Shown here: piece by piece, positions 18,703 through 27,336 of the stretch
Layout of the letters: every line of letters starts with the position of its first letter
Numbering within the stretch: the first letter of the stretch is position 1
NCBI GenBank assembly: GCA_018657625.1
Contig: JABHWU010000127.1
Coordinates: 1 to 42,265 of the forward strand
DNA: 42,265 bases
Source: Deltaproteobacteria bacterium
GTDB lineage: Bacteria > SAR324 > XYD2-FULL-50-16
Direction of reading: 5' to 3'
Made by a program: the position numbers and the translations under genes
The notes under the pieces: generated by a model
The model's input: the letters and a program-made list of their open reading frames with translations, nothing else
What the model was told of the DNA's origin: nothing
Databases searched by the model: none

Positions 18703-19470
18703 ATGATAAAAAAGAAAAATATTGGATTCCTGTTTTTATTGATTTTAATATCATCAATCGTGGCAGTTCCGGAATTGTTCGCACAAAATATCCCCATACC
18801 CAGTTTCAATCTGGAAGTTGGACAATCAGATAATCCTGATCAAGTAGCTTCTGCTTTACAGGTTATTGCTTTATTAACGATTTTAACCCTGGCACCGGCA
18901 ATTCTAATAATGACAACGTCATTCACCAGAATCGTCATCGTACTTTCTTTTTTAAGAAATGCCCTGGGAACTCAACAATCTCCGCCGAATCAGGTTATTA
19001 TCGGACTTTCAATGTTTTTAACTTTTTTCATTATGGCCCCAACCTGGTCAAAAATAAATCAGGAAGCTCTGGATCCATATCTGGATAAAAAAATCAGTCA
19101 AAAAGTTGCTCTTGAGAAAGCCATAACGCCAATTAAATCCTTTATGGCAACTTATACCCAGGAAAAAGATCTGGCGCTATTCGTAAGAATCGCCAAAATA
19201 AAAAGACCTCGTAATTTAGATGATGTCCCGGTATGGGTGATGATTCCAGCTTTTATCATCAGTGAATTAAAAAAAGCTTTTCAAATGGGGTTCATCATAT
19301 ACGTCCCATTTCTGGTGATTGACATGGTGGTTGCTTCTGTTTTGATGTCAATGGGTATGATGATGCTACCACCTATCATGATTTCCTTGCCATTTAAGTT
19401 AATGCTATTTGTTTTAGTAGATGGCTGGTATTTAGTGACCGCATCGCTGGTTAAAAGCTTCACAGGTTAA
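18703..19470 (+). CDS. fliP: flagellar export apparatus protein FliP
   Basis: FliP is a core membrane subunit of the flagellar type III export gate. It forms the FliPQR pore in the MS ring. The protein has an N-terminal signal peptide (residues 1-27), then the family signatures TSFTRIVIVLSFLRNALGTQQ, PPNQVIIGLSMFLTFFIMAP and FIISELKKAFQMGF. The C-terminal helices IDMVVASVLMSMGMMMLPP and LPFKLMLFVLVDGW complete it. The length of 255 aa is normal. No Shine-Dalgarno precedes the ATG. fliQ follows 18 bases downstream. fliR, flhB and flhA, the usual next genes, are not in this window. Confidence 0.97.
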   Translation: MIKKKNIGFLFLLILISSIVAVPELFAQNIPIPSFNLEVGQSDNPDQVASALQVIALLTILTLAPAILIMTTSFTRIVIVLSFLRNALGTQQSPPNQVIIGLSMFLTFFIMAPTWSKINQEALDPYLDKKISQKVALEKAITPIKSFMATYTQEKDLALFVRIAKIKRPRNLDDVPVWVMIPAFIISELKKAFQMGFIIYVPFLVIDMVVASVLMSMGMMMLPPIMISLPFKLMLFVLVDGWYLVTASLVKSFTG

Positions 19471-19488
19471 CAAAAGGAGAATTTATTT

Positions 19489-19764
19489 ATGACACCGGAA
19501 TTCGTTGTATCATTTGCAACTGATGCCATTGTTGTGGGAGTGAAGCTGGCTGCTCCCTTACTAATTACAGCCCTAGTTCTGGGTTTACTGGTATCTATTT
19601 TTCAAGCAGTCACTCAAATCCAGGAAATGACATTAGCGATCATTCCAAAAATTGTTGGAATAATCGCTATATTAATTTTATTTCTTCCCTGGTTTCTAAG
19701 TACAGCTATGGACTTCATGGCAAAGGTTCTTGGCAATATTCCATTTTATATCGGAATTAGTTGA
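19489..19764 (+). CDS. fliQ: flagellar export apparatus protein FliQ
   Basis: FliQ is a small two-helix subunit of the flagellar export gate. The sequence has both helices (about 17-40 and 51-73) and the conserved LLVSIFQAVTQIQEMTLAIIPK segment (given in part: FQAVTQIQEMTL). Its length of 91 aa is standard. The ATG has the strong ribosome binding site AAAGGAG about eight bases upstream. Its last 8 bases overlap the 3' end of the convergent pseudopilin gene. No fliR follows. Confidence 0.97.
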   Translation: MTPEFVVSFATDAIVVGVKLAAPLLITALVLGLLVSIFQAVTQIQEMTLAIIPKIVGIIAILILFLPWFLSTAMDFMAKVLGNIPFYIGIS

Positions 19765-20254
19765 GATAAGAAGGACGACAAAACTCAACAATATTATATT
19801 TAATCGAAAAAACTGATTTTATTTGAACATTTAGGCAAATCATCTCATTGATCACATCAAACTCCCATTTTAACTGATCCACACCATCCAGAATGACCTG
19901 GAAATTCCCTTTACCGCTTTTACGCTCAATACGACTTTTCCCGGTATTCCATCGATATGATATATTTTCTGTCGCATCTTTATAATCAGAATCAAAATTC
20001 AAATCCAGCTTAAATAAAATGACATCTTTATTTAAGTGCTCATATAACTCTGATTCATAAAAATCCTTGCTAAATATTGACAGAAACACCAGATAGTTTT
20101 CTTTAAACAATGATTGATCAGAATAACGATTAATCAACTTATTAAAAACGGGGAATTGGGTACTAATGATACCAATCAGTATTGTGACAATAATCAGAGT
20201 TACTAATAGCTCAATTAAAGAAAATCCTTTTAGGTTTTTAAAATCGATAGACAT
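19757..20254 (-). CDS. minor pseudopilin (GspJ-like position)
   Basis: This is a type IV prepilin-like protein with a short leader and GFSLIELLVTLIIVTILIGII. The prepilin peptidase would cut after Gly, leaving an N-terminal Phe with Glu at position 5. The remaining 130 residues hold a beta-rich C-terminal domain of no known specific class. It is third of three overlapping pseudopilin genes, in the place that GspJ often takes after GspI, but the assignment to J is by order only. Its start overlaps the previous gene by 17 bases. Confidence 0.85.
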   Translation of the reverse strand: MSIDFKNLKGFSLIELLVTLIIVTILIGIISTQFPVFNKLINRYSDQSLFKENYLVFLSIFSKDFYESELYEHLNKDVILFKLDLNFDSDYKDATENISYRWNTGKSRIERKSGKGNFQVILDGVDQLKWEFDVINEMICLNVQIKSVFSIKYNIVEFCRPSYLN

Positions 20255-20627
20255 ACCATTTTATTTGCTGATTCTGAAAATCCGTACTGGTAAACTTTCC
20301 TATGATGTAATCAGGAGCGTTACTATGTAATGTTTGCAGTTTTAATGACTTAAAAAACTCTGAAGAATTAATTGAATTCAAGGGGATAGGATAAGTACCG
20401 GGCTGCAGATAGTTAGAATTTTTAGAAAGATTCAGAAAAAACTGATTGGTTTTATGGATGAGTTCAAATTGATGCCTAATGTTGTTCACCATCAAAAATT
20501 TTTTACTAACCGGCTCAATATTTTTACTGGCTATTCCGATTATAAATGAAAAAACAACAATGCTGACCAATACTTCAATCAACGTGAAAGCTTTATTCTT
20601 ATGTAAACTCTTCACGGATGCTACCAT
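20238..20627 (-). CDS. minor pseudopilin (GspI-like)
   Basis: A basic leader (KSLHKNK) is followed by AFTLIEVLVSIVVFSFIIGIA. This is a class III prepilin signature with Glu5, and Ala replaces the usual Gly at the cleavage site. The length of 129 aa and the FTLIEVLVS core fit GspI. It would sit in the pseudopilus tip complex or a type IV pilus tip. Its start overlaps the upstream pseudopilin by 29 bases, and its 3' end overlaps the next gene by 17 bases, so the three are translated as one unit. Confidence 0.85.
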   Translation of the reverse strand: MVASVKSLHKNKAFTLIEVLVSIVVFSFIIGIASKNIEPVSKKFLMVNNIRHQFELIHKTNQFFLNLSKNSNYLQPGTYPIPLNSINSSEFFKSLKLQTLHSNAPDYIIGKFTSTDFQNQQIKWYVYRF

Positions 20628-21057
20628 TGATATTTATTATAAGCGATAGAGTTAATTCCCCCAGATAAATTTTGATCGTTTTAGGTGACGCAAATCCTCT
20701 GGATGAGAAGTTAATTTGTCCTTTCATGTAATAATTAATATTTTCTCCATTTAGATGCTTGCAGTTCCATTGATTCCAATCCTGATTTTTTTTCGTCCGG
20801 GTACATAACATTTTTTCTAAAATCTTATGCTGCACTGATAAATTTTGAGTGATGGCTGTCAGCCGAGAATTAATAAGTGTTTGTTTTAATAGAGCAGATG
20901 CCGTTTTAAGCTGCGATTTATGGTACATCTTCCCGAACGAAACATTAAACAGCGCCGTCATTGTCGAAATAATGACCAGTGCTACCAATATTTCAATCAG
21001 AGAAAAACCTTTTTGGTAGATTATAAAATGTTTATCTATTGCATCATTGACATCCAA
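20599..21057 (-). CDS. minor pseudopilin (GspH/FimT-like)
   Basis: A leader of about 17 residues precedes FSLIEILVALVIISTMTALFN, a prepilin signature with a GF cleavage site and Glu5. The C-terminal part (QLKTASALLKQTLINSRLTAITQN, here in part) resembles the GspH/FimT region, which lies just after the helix. No in-frame ATG precedes the signature. TTG 21057 is the best start, with GGGG six bases upstream. Two cysteines (CTRTKK and WNCKH) could form a disulfide. It lies 26 bases after the LysM transglycosylase gene and leads the pseudopilin run. Confidence 0.82.
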   Translation of the reverse strand: MDVNDAIDKHFIIYQKGFSLIEILVALVIISTMTALFNVSFGKMYHKSQLKTASALLKQTLINSRLTAITQNLSVQHKILEKMLCTRTKKNQDWNQWNCKHLNGENINYYMKGQINFSSRGFASPKTIKIYLGELTLSLIININGSIREEFT

Positions 21058-21083
21058 TATAACCCCAATTATTGGTTAATATT

Positions 21084-23138
21084 TCATAATTTAATACTAT
21101 TAATACTTTTGGCAATATCTACTGGCATTTTAATAAACAACTTTGTACCAATTTGTAAAATTCGACTGGTTAAATTACCACGATTCCATGATTTTATAGA
21201 CCTTATCGAAACATTAAATCGTTGGGCAATATTCCAGAGCGTATCGCCTTTTTCAACTTCGTGAACATAGGTCACACCCGGCATTTTATCTAAGGTTTCT
21301 TTAGCCTTTTTTAAATTTGGAATGGTCGCTTTTGCAATCTGATTTTCTTTCCACTCATTTGGAACAGGTAACATGATTTTTTGCCCGATCCGCAACAAGT
21401 TCTTTCTGCGAAATTGATTAAAAGCTTTAATTTTTGAGATCGGAATTCTATATTTTCTTGAAATTGCCCACAAAGTGTCACCTTTCCTTACTTTATGATG
21501 TTTCCAGAATTTCTGACGAAATTGTTTTAAAAGATCGATTTTCTCAAGTTGCTTATTTTCTATATTTATGGTTGCCGGAATTTTTATAGTGTAGGTTGTC
21601 AATGTTGCGGGGGTCATCCCTTTGATTAAACTCGGATTCATTTTTTTAAAATTCTGATACTCGATATTAAAAACCCTTGCAATTTCAGATAAAGACACAC
21701 CTCCAGGTACTTCCAAAGTTTGCATCTTTTGTTCCTTTTCCAAAGCTGGTATTGTTTCAAAACCATACTTTTCTAAATCCGAAAAAAGATTGGCCACGGC
21801 ATAAAAAGCTGGAACATAACCTCTGGTCTCCCTTGGTAAATCAAGATTCCAGTATAACGGATTTTTTTTCAACCGTTTTGCTTTTCTTTGGGCTTTTCTG
21901 ACTCGCCCGGAACCACTGTTATAGCCTGCTAATGCCAACTCCCAGTCTCCTTTAAACTGACGATGCAAGTTGGTCAAATATCTGGCTGCAGCATGTGTTG
22001 ATTTTACAGGGTCATAACGATCTTCGTGCCACCAACTTTGGTTAAGATTAAATATCCGCCCAGTATGCCTCATAAATTGCCATATTCCTAGTGCATTCGC
22101 CTTGGATCTTGCTTTTGAATTTAAATTAGATTCGACTATCGCCAAATATACCAAATTTTCAGGTAATTGATATTCACGAAATATCCTACGCATCATACCT
22201 AAATATGTTGCTGAGCGTTCAATCGCACGTTTTAAGACTTTAATTTTCCGCTGGGTGTAAAGACGAATTAACCCGTTTATCTTTTTATTTGTATAAATCG
22301 GAATGTCAGGAACTTTAAAGGAACTTTTATAAACCGGACCTAAAAAACAGTAAAAAGATTGCGGTTTAAGCGGAGAAGGTGAAATTTTGGGAATCAATTT
22401 AGATGACACATTAAAAAAGGAATCTGTAAAAAAATCGATATCGAATTTTTCAGATTGGACAAACAAACTGCTATTATCAGTTAAATTATTAGGGTTATCA
22501 GTATTACTATAATCTTCGATTAAAGTAGCTTCCTGATTATAGTTCGTTTTTGATTTAGATAAACTATCAGGTTCATCAGCCTGGTTAACATTATCGATTA
22601 TGATAGTTTTCTGACTATCATTAATTATTGATTCAGATAAAATATCAGCTTCATCGGCCTGGTTAACGTCATCAATGCTGGTAGTTTCCTGACCATCATC
22701 TATTATCGGTTCAGATAAACTATCAGGTTCATCAACCTGGTTAACATCATCAATGCTGGTAGTTTCCTGACCATCATCTATTATCGGTTCAGATAAACTA
22801 TCAGGTTCATCAACCTGGTTAACATCATCAATTATGGTAGTTTCTTGACTATCGTTTATTATTAATTCAGATTCAATATCAGCGGTATCTTCTTCCAAAT
22901 CATTTAATTCAAATAATTGATCTTGCTCTTTTTGAGGTTCAACAGTTTTTACAGAATCATCTGGATTGAAATTAAGGTCTTCAATTTCAGTATCCTGTAC
23001 GGGTTCTATCGTTTGCTGTATCGGATAAGAAAGCTTATTATCCGGCAATTCAAGGTCAATAATAATAGATGCAGCAAAAATGACATTCGATACTAAAATA
23101 AAAAAAACACAGTATACAATTTTTTTAAAACTAATCAT
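21084..23138 (-). CDS. mltD: MltD-like lytic transglycosylase with three LysM domains and an acidic repeat region
   Basis: This is a secreted murein hydrolase that cleaves glycan strands. Residues 1-22 are a signal peptide. Residues about 30-215 are very acidic and contain a 26-residue tandem repeat (see 22554-22865). The SLT domain begins near 290. It has the catalytic Glu in AIVESNLNSKA (about 335), then ALGIWQFM and ALAGYNSGSGRV. Three LysM domains follow at about 476-522, 545-592 and 621-675, the last two with KGDTLW. The Cys of a lipobox is absent, so it is probably periplasmic and soluble, not a lipoprotein like E. coli MltD. It leads an apparent operon with three pseudopilin genes. Confidence 0.9.
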   Translation of the reverse strand: MISFKKIVYCVFFILVSNVIFAASIIIDLELPDNKLSYPIQQTIEPVQDTEIEDLNFNPDDSVKTVEPQKEQDQLFELNDLEEDTADIESELIINDSQETTIIDDVNQVDEPDSLSEPIIDDGQETTSIDDVNQVDEPDSLSEPIIDDGQETTSIDDVNQADEADILSESIINDSQKTIIIDNVNQADEPDSLSKSKTNYNQEATLIEDYSNTDNPNNLTDNSSLFVQSEKFDIDFFTDSFFNVSSKLIPKISPSPLKPQSFYCFLGPVYKSSFKVPDIPIYTNKKINGLIRLYTQRKIKVLKRAIERSATYLGMMRRIFREYQLPENLVYLAIVESNLNSKARSKANALGIWQFMRHTGRIFNLNQSWWHEDRYDPVKSTHAAARYLTNLHRQFKGDWELALAGYNSGSGRVRKAQRKAKRLKKNPLYWNLDLPRETRGYVPAFYAVANLFSDLEKYGFETIPALEKEQKMQTLEVPGGVSLSEIARVFNIEYQNFKKMNPSLIKGMTPATLTTYTIKIPATINIENKQLEKIDLLKQFRQKFWKHHKVRKGDTLWAISRKYRIPISKIKAFNQFRRKNLLRIGQKIMLPVPNEWKENQIAKATIPNLKKAKETLDKMPGVTYVHEVEKGDTLWNIAQRFNVSIRSIKSWNRGNLTSRILQIGTKLFIKMPVDIAKSINSIKL
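22554..22865 (-). repeat. 78-bp tandem repeat, four copies, within the transglycosylase gene
   Basis: Unit starts fall at 22554, 22632, 22710 and 22788, exactly 78 bases apart. They encode about 26 residues each, of the type IIDDGQETTSIDDVNQ followed by a DEPDSLSE-like stretch. The two middle copies are nearly identical, the outer ones diverged, and degenerate partial copies flank the block. The in-frame period suggests slippage-driven copy-number change in a flexible acidic spacer. Confidence 0.9.
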
Positions 23139-23319
23139 AACAATATATTATCAAGTTAATAAAGCTGTTTTGTATTTAGGAGTGATTATTAGCCTAAATT
23201 AGATAGTCTGTAAAGTTTCTGAGAATATTGCGCTGTTTTGCCATTATTAAGCTGATATGACAGCCTTATCGGCAAAAGCAGGTTCTATACCAATCAAATG
23301 TAATGACCCTAAATTCAAT

Positions 23320-24213
23320 ATGAAAAAACCGCTAATTTCTGTTATCATACCAACCTTTAATCGAAAACAAAATGTAATCAATGCCATCGATTCAGTCTTA
23401 ACCCAGACATTTGATGATTTTGAATTGATCATTATTGATGATGGATCAACAGACGGAACTGATGTTGAAATCGATACTAAATATTCAAAAGTGCTAAAAT
23501 ATGTCAAAACTGACAATTTAGGTGTTAGTCATGCTCGAAATATTGGCGTAGAAGTTAGCCAGGGGGAATACATTGCCTTTTTAGATTCTGACGATATTTG
23601 GCATCAGAACAAGCTGGAAAAACAGATTAAATTTCACCTGACACATCCTTCCATTCATATATCTCAAACACAGGAACGATGGATCAGAAAGGGAAAACGT
23701 GTTAATCCAAAAACAATACATCAAAAACCCCAGGGAAATATTTTTTCTGAAAGCCTTCAATTGTGTACCGTGACACCATCATCAGTATTTATTAAACGAG
23801 ATACTTTTAAACAGACAACAGGATTTGATGAAAAAATGATGGCCTGCGAAGATTATGATCTATGGATACGTTTAGCGGTAAAGCATGAGTTTGGATTACT
23901 TGATGAACAACTATTGACAAAATTCGGAGGACATGAGGATCAATTATCGATGAAATATCCGGCGATGGACAGATTCAGGATTTACAGTATGGCCAAACTT
24001 TTACTATCTGATCATCTAAAAAAAATCCAAAAACAGTCAGTAATTTCAGTATTTCTTAAAAAAACTGAAATACTAATAAAGGGATTGCACAAAAGAGATG
24101 TAAACATACAACCCTACGAAACCTTATTTAATGAGATACTTTATTGCAAAATCTCTTTACCAGATTTCCACTATCGAACAGGTTTATTGTTAGATAACTG
24201 CCATTTTTCTTAA
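23320..24213 (+). CDS. family 2 glycosyltransferase
   Basis: The sequence shows a GT-A fold: ISVIIPTFNRKQNVINAIDSV at the nucleotide-binding start, FELIIIDDGSTDGT, and the DxD region in AFLDSDDIWHQ. A later segment, CEDYDLWIRL, provides the catalytic acid region. The protein is soluble and would transfer a sugar from a nucleotide donor in envelope polysaccharide synthesis. Acceptor and sugar are unknown. The frame is open from ATG 23257, adding 21 residues, but ATG 23320 gives the normal family start (MKKPLISVIIP). Neither has a clear Shine-Dalgarno. It is convergent with pcm, with stops two bases apart. Confidence 0.9.
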   Translation: MKKPLISVIIPTFNRKQNVINAIDSVLTQTFDDFELIIIDDGSTDGTDVEIDTKYSKVLKYVKTDNLGVSHARNIGVEVSQGEYIAFLDSDDIWHQNKLEKQIKFHLTHPSIHISQTQERWIRKGKRVNPKTIHQKPQGNIFSESLQLCTVTPSSVFIKRDTFKQTTGFDEKMMACEDYDLWIRLAVKHEFGLLDEQLLTKFGGHEDQLSMKYPAMDRFRIYSMAKLLLSDHLKKIQKQSVISVFLKKTEILIKGLHKRDVNIQPYETLFNEILYCKISLPDFHYRTGLLLDNCHFS

Positions 24214-24214
24214 T

Positions 24215-24871
24215 TTAAGACAATTGGTAATTATATATTTTTTCCGCTTTTCCTGTCATAGGTACAAATCGCACCTGTGTGATCGTTTTTTTCTGAATCT
24301 GACCAGAGGAAGCTTTTTTAATTTTGTATAAAGACTGAAAGAAGGTTCCAACAGGAACGATCATTAATCCTTCTGGTTTTAATTGTTGCAATAATGGCGT
24401 TGGAATATCTGCAGGAGCTGCCGTGATAATGATGCCATCAAAGGGCGCCGCATCTTCCCAGCCTGATAAGCCATCAGCATTCTTTAGATGAATATTCTGA
24501 AATTTAAGCCGGTCCAGATTTTTTTGAGCCAACTCAAATAGATCTGGTATAATTTCAACACTATATACTTCAGCAACCAGCTCAGCTAAAATTGCTGTTT
24601 GATAACCACAACCCGTTCCAATTTCAAGTATTTTATGGTGGGGTTGAACTTCCAGTTCATTGGTCATCAAAGCCACAATATACGGTTGAGAAATAGTCTG
24701 ATTGAGGCCTATGGGAAGTGGATGATCACAATAGGACTCGTCTCTGATTTCCGGAGGAACAAATAAATGTCTGGGGATACGCTTTAAAGCTTCCAGAATA
24801 GCTTTATTTTGAATGCCCCTGTTTTTAATTTGATAAGACACCATTTGATGCCTTAATAATTCCCAATCCAT
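24215..24871 (-). CDS. pcm: protein-L-isoaspartate O-methyltransferase
   Basis: This enzyme methylates abnormal L-isoaspartyl residues with S-adenosylmethionine and so starts their repair. The family motifs are clear: GQ/NQTISQPYIVALMTE-like segment LNQTISQPYIVALM, SAM-binding ILEIGTGCGYQTAILAEL, VYSVEII, and DGIIITAAPADIP. The length from ATG 24871 (MDWELLRHQMVSYQ) is about 218 aa, normal for Pcm. The frame is open to 24973, with extra Met codons at 24880 and 24892. GGAT about seven bases before 24871 gives it mild support. It is divergent from gatB. Confidence 0.95.
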   Translation of the reverse strand: MDWELLRHQMVSYQIKNRGIQNKAILEALKRIPRHLFVPPEIRDESYCDHPLPIGLNQTISQPYIVALMTNELEVQPHHKILEIGTGCGYQTAILAELVAEVYSVEIIPDLFELAQKNLDRLKFQNIHLKNADGLSGWEDAAPFDGIIITAAPADIPTPLLQQLKPEGLMIVPVGTFFQSLYKIKKASSGQIQKKTITQVRFVPMTGKAEKIYNYQLS

Positions 24872-25151
24872 TTTTATCATCCGTTTAATCATTAACAAAT
24901 CGGACTTAACATCTTTATGACAATTACAAAGTGAACTTTCATTATACCTGTTGTCATTATAAACATAAAACACATTTTCTTACAAATGAAAACACTCTCT
25001 GAAACTTTGATAGTTTCAGGGATTATTAATTATCAACTTATGCCAATTATTTAAGCCTCTTCTTGACCAGAAATTTATTAGTTGGCACTATAAAGACCGA
25101 TTTGAAGTTATTAAACTGAAATTAGGTCAATATCAATTAACTATAAAAAAC

Positions 25152-26582
25152 ATGGAATTTGAAACAGTCATCGGACTAGAGGTGCATGCACAGCTAGCTA
25201 CAAATACTAAAATATTTTGTCGCTGTTCAACTGAATTTGGATTAGATCCCAATTTTAACAGCTGCCCCGTTTGTTTAGGATTACCCGGTGTTTTACCGAC
25301 TATCAATGAAAAGGCTGTTCAGTTTGCAGTAATGCTGGGACTAGCAACCAACTGTAATATCAATTTAAACTCCCAGTTTGCTCGGAAAAACTATTTTTAT
25401 CCTGATTTGCCAAAAGCCTATCAGACTTCTCAATTTGATTTACCGCTGTGCGAGAATGGCTGGATTGATATTGATGTTGATGGTAAAACCAAAAGAATTG
25501 GAATTACTAGAATTCATATGGAAGAAGATGCCGGTAAATTGGTACACGAAGGAGAAGATGATAAAGCCAGTTATGTCGATTTAAATCGAGCCGGTATTCC
25601 ACTGGTAGAAATTGTGTCTGAACCGGACATTCGATCCTCTCAGGAGGCAAAGGCTTACATGGAGAAAATCTATTCTTTTGTAACCTACCTGGAGATCTGC
25701 AAAGGTAATATGGAAAAGGGAAACTTAAGATGTGATGCCAATGTTTCCATCCGCCCCATGGGACAAAAGGAATTTGGAACAAGAACTGAAACAAAAAATT
25801 TGAATTCTTTTAAAAATGTTCAGGCAGCCATCGAGTATGAAGTTGCACGACAAACCGACGCAATTTTAGATGGTGAAAAAATAATGCAGCAAACACGGTT
25901 ATGGGATGCAAATCAAAAAAAATCAAAAGTATTGAGAACCAAAGAAGATTCTGATGATTATCGATATTTCCCTTGTCCGGATCTTCCCAGAATAACTTTA
26001 AATCAGGTTGATATTGATACTGCCAGAAAACGCTTACCAGAATTACCAGATGAAAAAAAAGAACGGTACCAGGATCAATTTCAATTAAGTTATCACGATG
26101 CTTCCATTTTGGTTTCAGACAGAAAACTTTCTCTTTTTTTTGAAGAAACAATTACCTTAGGTGCTGATGCAAAGATAGTTACTAATTGGATACTGGGCGA
26201 GATCGCCAGACTCTTAAATGAAAAACAATTATCCATCGATGATGCTAAAATAAACCCTGAATTATTAATTGGACTAATTCAATTAATACAGAATAATACA
26301 ATTAGTGGTAAAATAGCCAAAACAGTATTGATTGAAATGTTTGAAACCGGAAAAAAAGCCACAGAAATAGTAGAAAAAAACGGATTGAAACAAGTCACGG
26401 ATGAATCAGAAATTGTCGCCATTTGCCAGGAAATAATAGCAAATAATCAAAAGCAGGCAGAAGAGTATCAAGGAGGGAAAACAAAAGTTTTTGGTTTTTT
26501 TGTAGGACAGGTAATGAAGCAAACCAGTGGCAAAGCCAACCCAAAATTAGTTAATAATTTATTGAAAGATTTACTAAAATAA
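25152..26582 (+). CDS. gatB: Asp/Glu-tRNA amidotransferase subunit B
   Basis: GatB is the kinase and tRNA-binding subunit of GatCAB, which converts Glu-tRNA(Gln) or Asp-tRNA(Asn) to the amide. It has the family start FETVIGLEVHAQLATNTKIFC, zinc-site cysteines in CRCS...CPVCLGLPG, RKNYFYPDLPKAYQ, EEDAGKL, NRAGIPLVEIVSEPD and DYRYFPCPDLP. The C-terminal YqeY-like tail has VFGFFVGQVMKQTSGKANP. The length of 476 aa is normal. gatA and gatC are not next to it. The organism presumably makes Gln- and/or Asn-tRNA by transamidation. The start is ATG without a Shine-Dalgarno. Confidence 0.97.
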   Translation: MEFETVIGLEVHAQLATNTKIFCRCSTEFGLDPNFNSCPVCLGLPGVLPTINEKAVQFAVMLGLATNCNINLNSQFARKNYFYPDLPKAYQTSQFDLPLCENGWIDIDVDGKTKRIGITRIHMEEDAGKLVHEGEDDKASYVDLNRAGIPLVEIVSEPDIRSSQEAKAYMEKIYSFVTYLEICKGNMEKGNLRCDANVSIRPMGQKEFGTRTETKNLNSFKNVQAAIEYEVARQTDAILDGEKIMQQTRLWDANQKKSKVLRTKEDSDDYRYFPCPDLPRITLNQVDIDTARKRLPELPDEKKERYQDQFQLSYHDASILVSDRKLSLFFEETITLGADAKIVTNWILGEIARLLNEKQLSIDDAKINPELLIGLIQLIQNNTISGKIAKTVLIEMFETGKKATEIVEKNGLKQVTDESEIVAICQEIIANNQKQAEEYQGGKTKVFGFFVGQVMKQTSGKANPKLVNNLLKDLLK

Positions 26583-26683
26583 TAAACTTAAAAAAATTAA
26601 AGGTTCTCATTAAAATACCGATAATGAATTAACATCTATACGTCTTTATTCTGTAATTGCTAATTCATAAATGGTGAAATATA

Positions 26684-27088
26684 ATGAAAACGCTTAAAAA
26701 ATATACTTTGTTCCTGGCATTAATCTTTCTAATGTCAGCCACCGCAAATGTGGTATTATCCCAGACCAATAAAGATCCGGGAAATATGTATACCATATGG
26801 GTAAAGTTAGCTTTAATTGGCAAGAACCAGGCGGAAATAGAATACTATTTTAAGAATATTGATGAGAAAACCCTGGGGCTTATTAAAAAAAGAATCAGGT
26901 TTGCTGTGATTGATAATCTCAAGCGTTCTGGTATTCGCTCACTGATCCGAAACAGCTCAGACTCTGATGATTTAAATGTTATTGTTAATAAAATAATAAC
27001 TGAAATTAGATATGTTGGCTTAGAACATGATAGAGATTTGAGACTGTCAATTAAAGAAGAATTTGGTGTCACACTTGATGATATTTAA
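26684..27088 (+). CDS. small exported protein of unknown function (134 aa)
   Basis: Residues 1-26 form a clear signal peptide (MKTLKKYTLFLALIFLMSAT, cleavage near VLS-QT) without a lipobox Cys. The mature part is about 108 residues, charged, helical and without cysteine. It has Lys/Arg-rich and Asp/Glu-rich segments alternating. I do not recognise a family. GGTGA six bases before ATG is a fair ribosome binding site. It follows gatB by about 100 bases and precedes fba by about 250 bases, so a transcriptional link is uncertain. Confidence 0.72.
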   Translation: MKTLKKYTLFLALIFLMSATANVVLSQTNKDPGNMYTIWVKLALIGKNQAEIEYYFKNIDEKTLGLIKKRIRFAVIDNLKRSGIRSLIRNSSDSDDLNVIVNKIITEIRYVGLEHDRDLRLSIKEEFGVTLDDI

Positions 27089-27137
27089 GAACTTCCTGGA
27101 AAATATTGTCAACAACACAGCTAATTTTATCGATTTT

Positions 27138-27166
27138 CCTGTTAGTTATCAAAATTATCTAACAGG
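27138..27166. repeat. perfect 8-bp inverted repeat (hairpin)
   Basis: CCTGTTAG (27138-27145) and CTAACAGG (27159-27166) are exact reverse complements around a 13-base AT loop. No T-run follows, so a rho-independent terminator is unlikely. It lies between the small exported protein and fba and could be an operator, an mRNA-stabilising 3' hairpin, or a chance feature. Confidence 0.45.
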
Positions 27167-27336
27167 CCCTCCCAAATAATTTGACCATTTTTACTAATAC
27201 AATAATTCCTTAGCCTTACCTGGCACCTAAAAATCATAATAATGTTGCAGAAATTTTAAGATATGATGTATAAGAATTCAACACGATAAATTAATGACAT
27301 TAACCTTTATGTTAATCAAATAGATAGGTGATCGAC

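Noticed and set aside
22554..22865. CRISPR-like periodic repeats
   Set aside because: The 78-base units are contiguous, in frame and coding, with no unique spacers between them.
25063..25100. Promoter-like TTGACC/TATAAA and a TGGCAC before gatB
   Set aside because: The hexamers are 20 bases apart, and TGGCAC lacks a TTGC at the required distance.
27221..27250. Sigma54-like TGGCAC with a later TTGCA before fba
   Set aside because: The two elements are much too far apart for a -24/-12 promoter.
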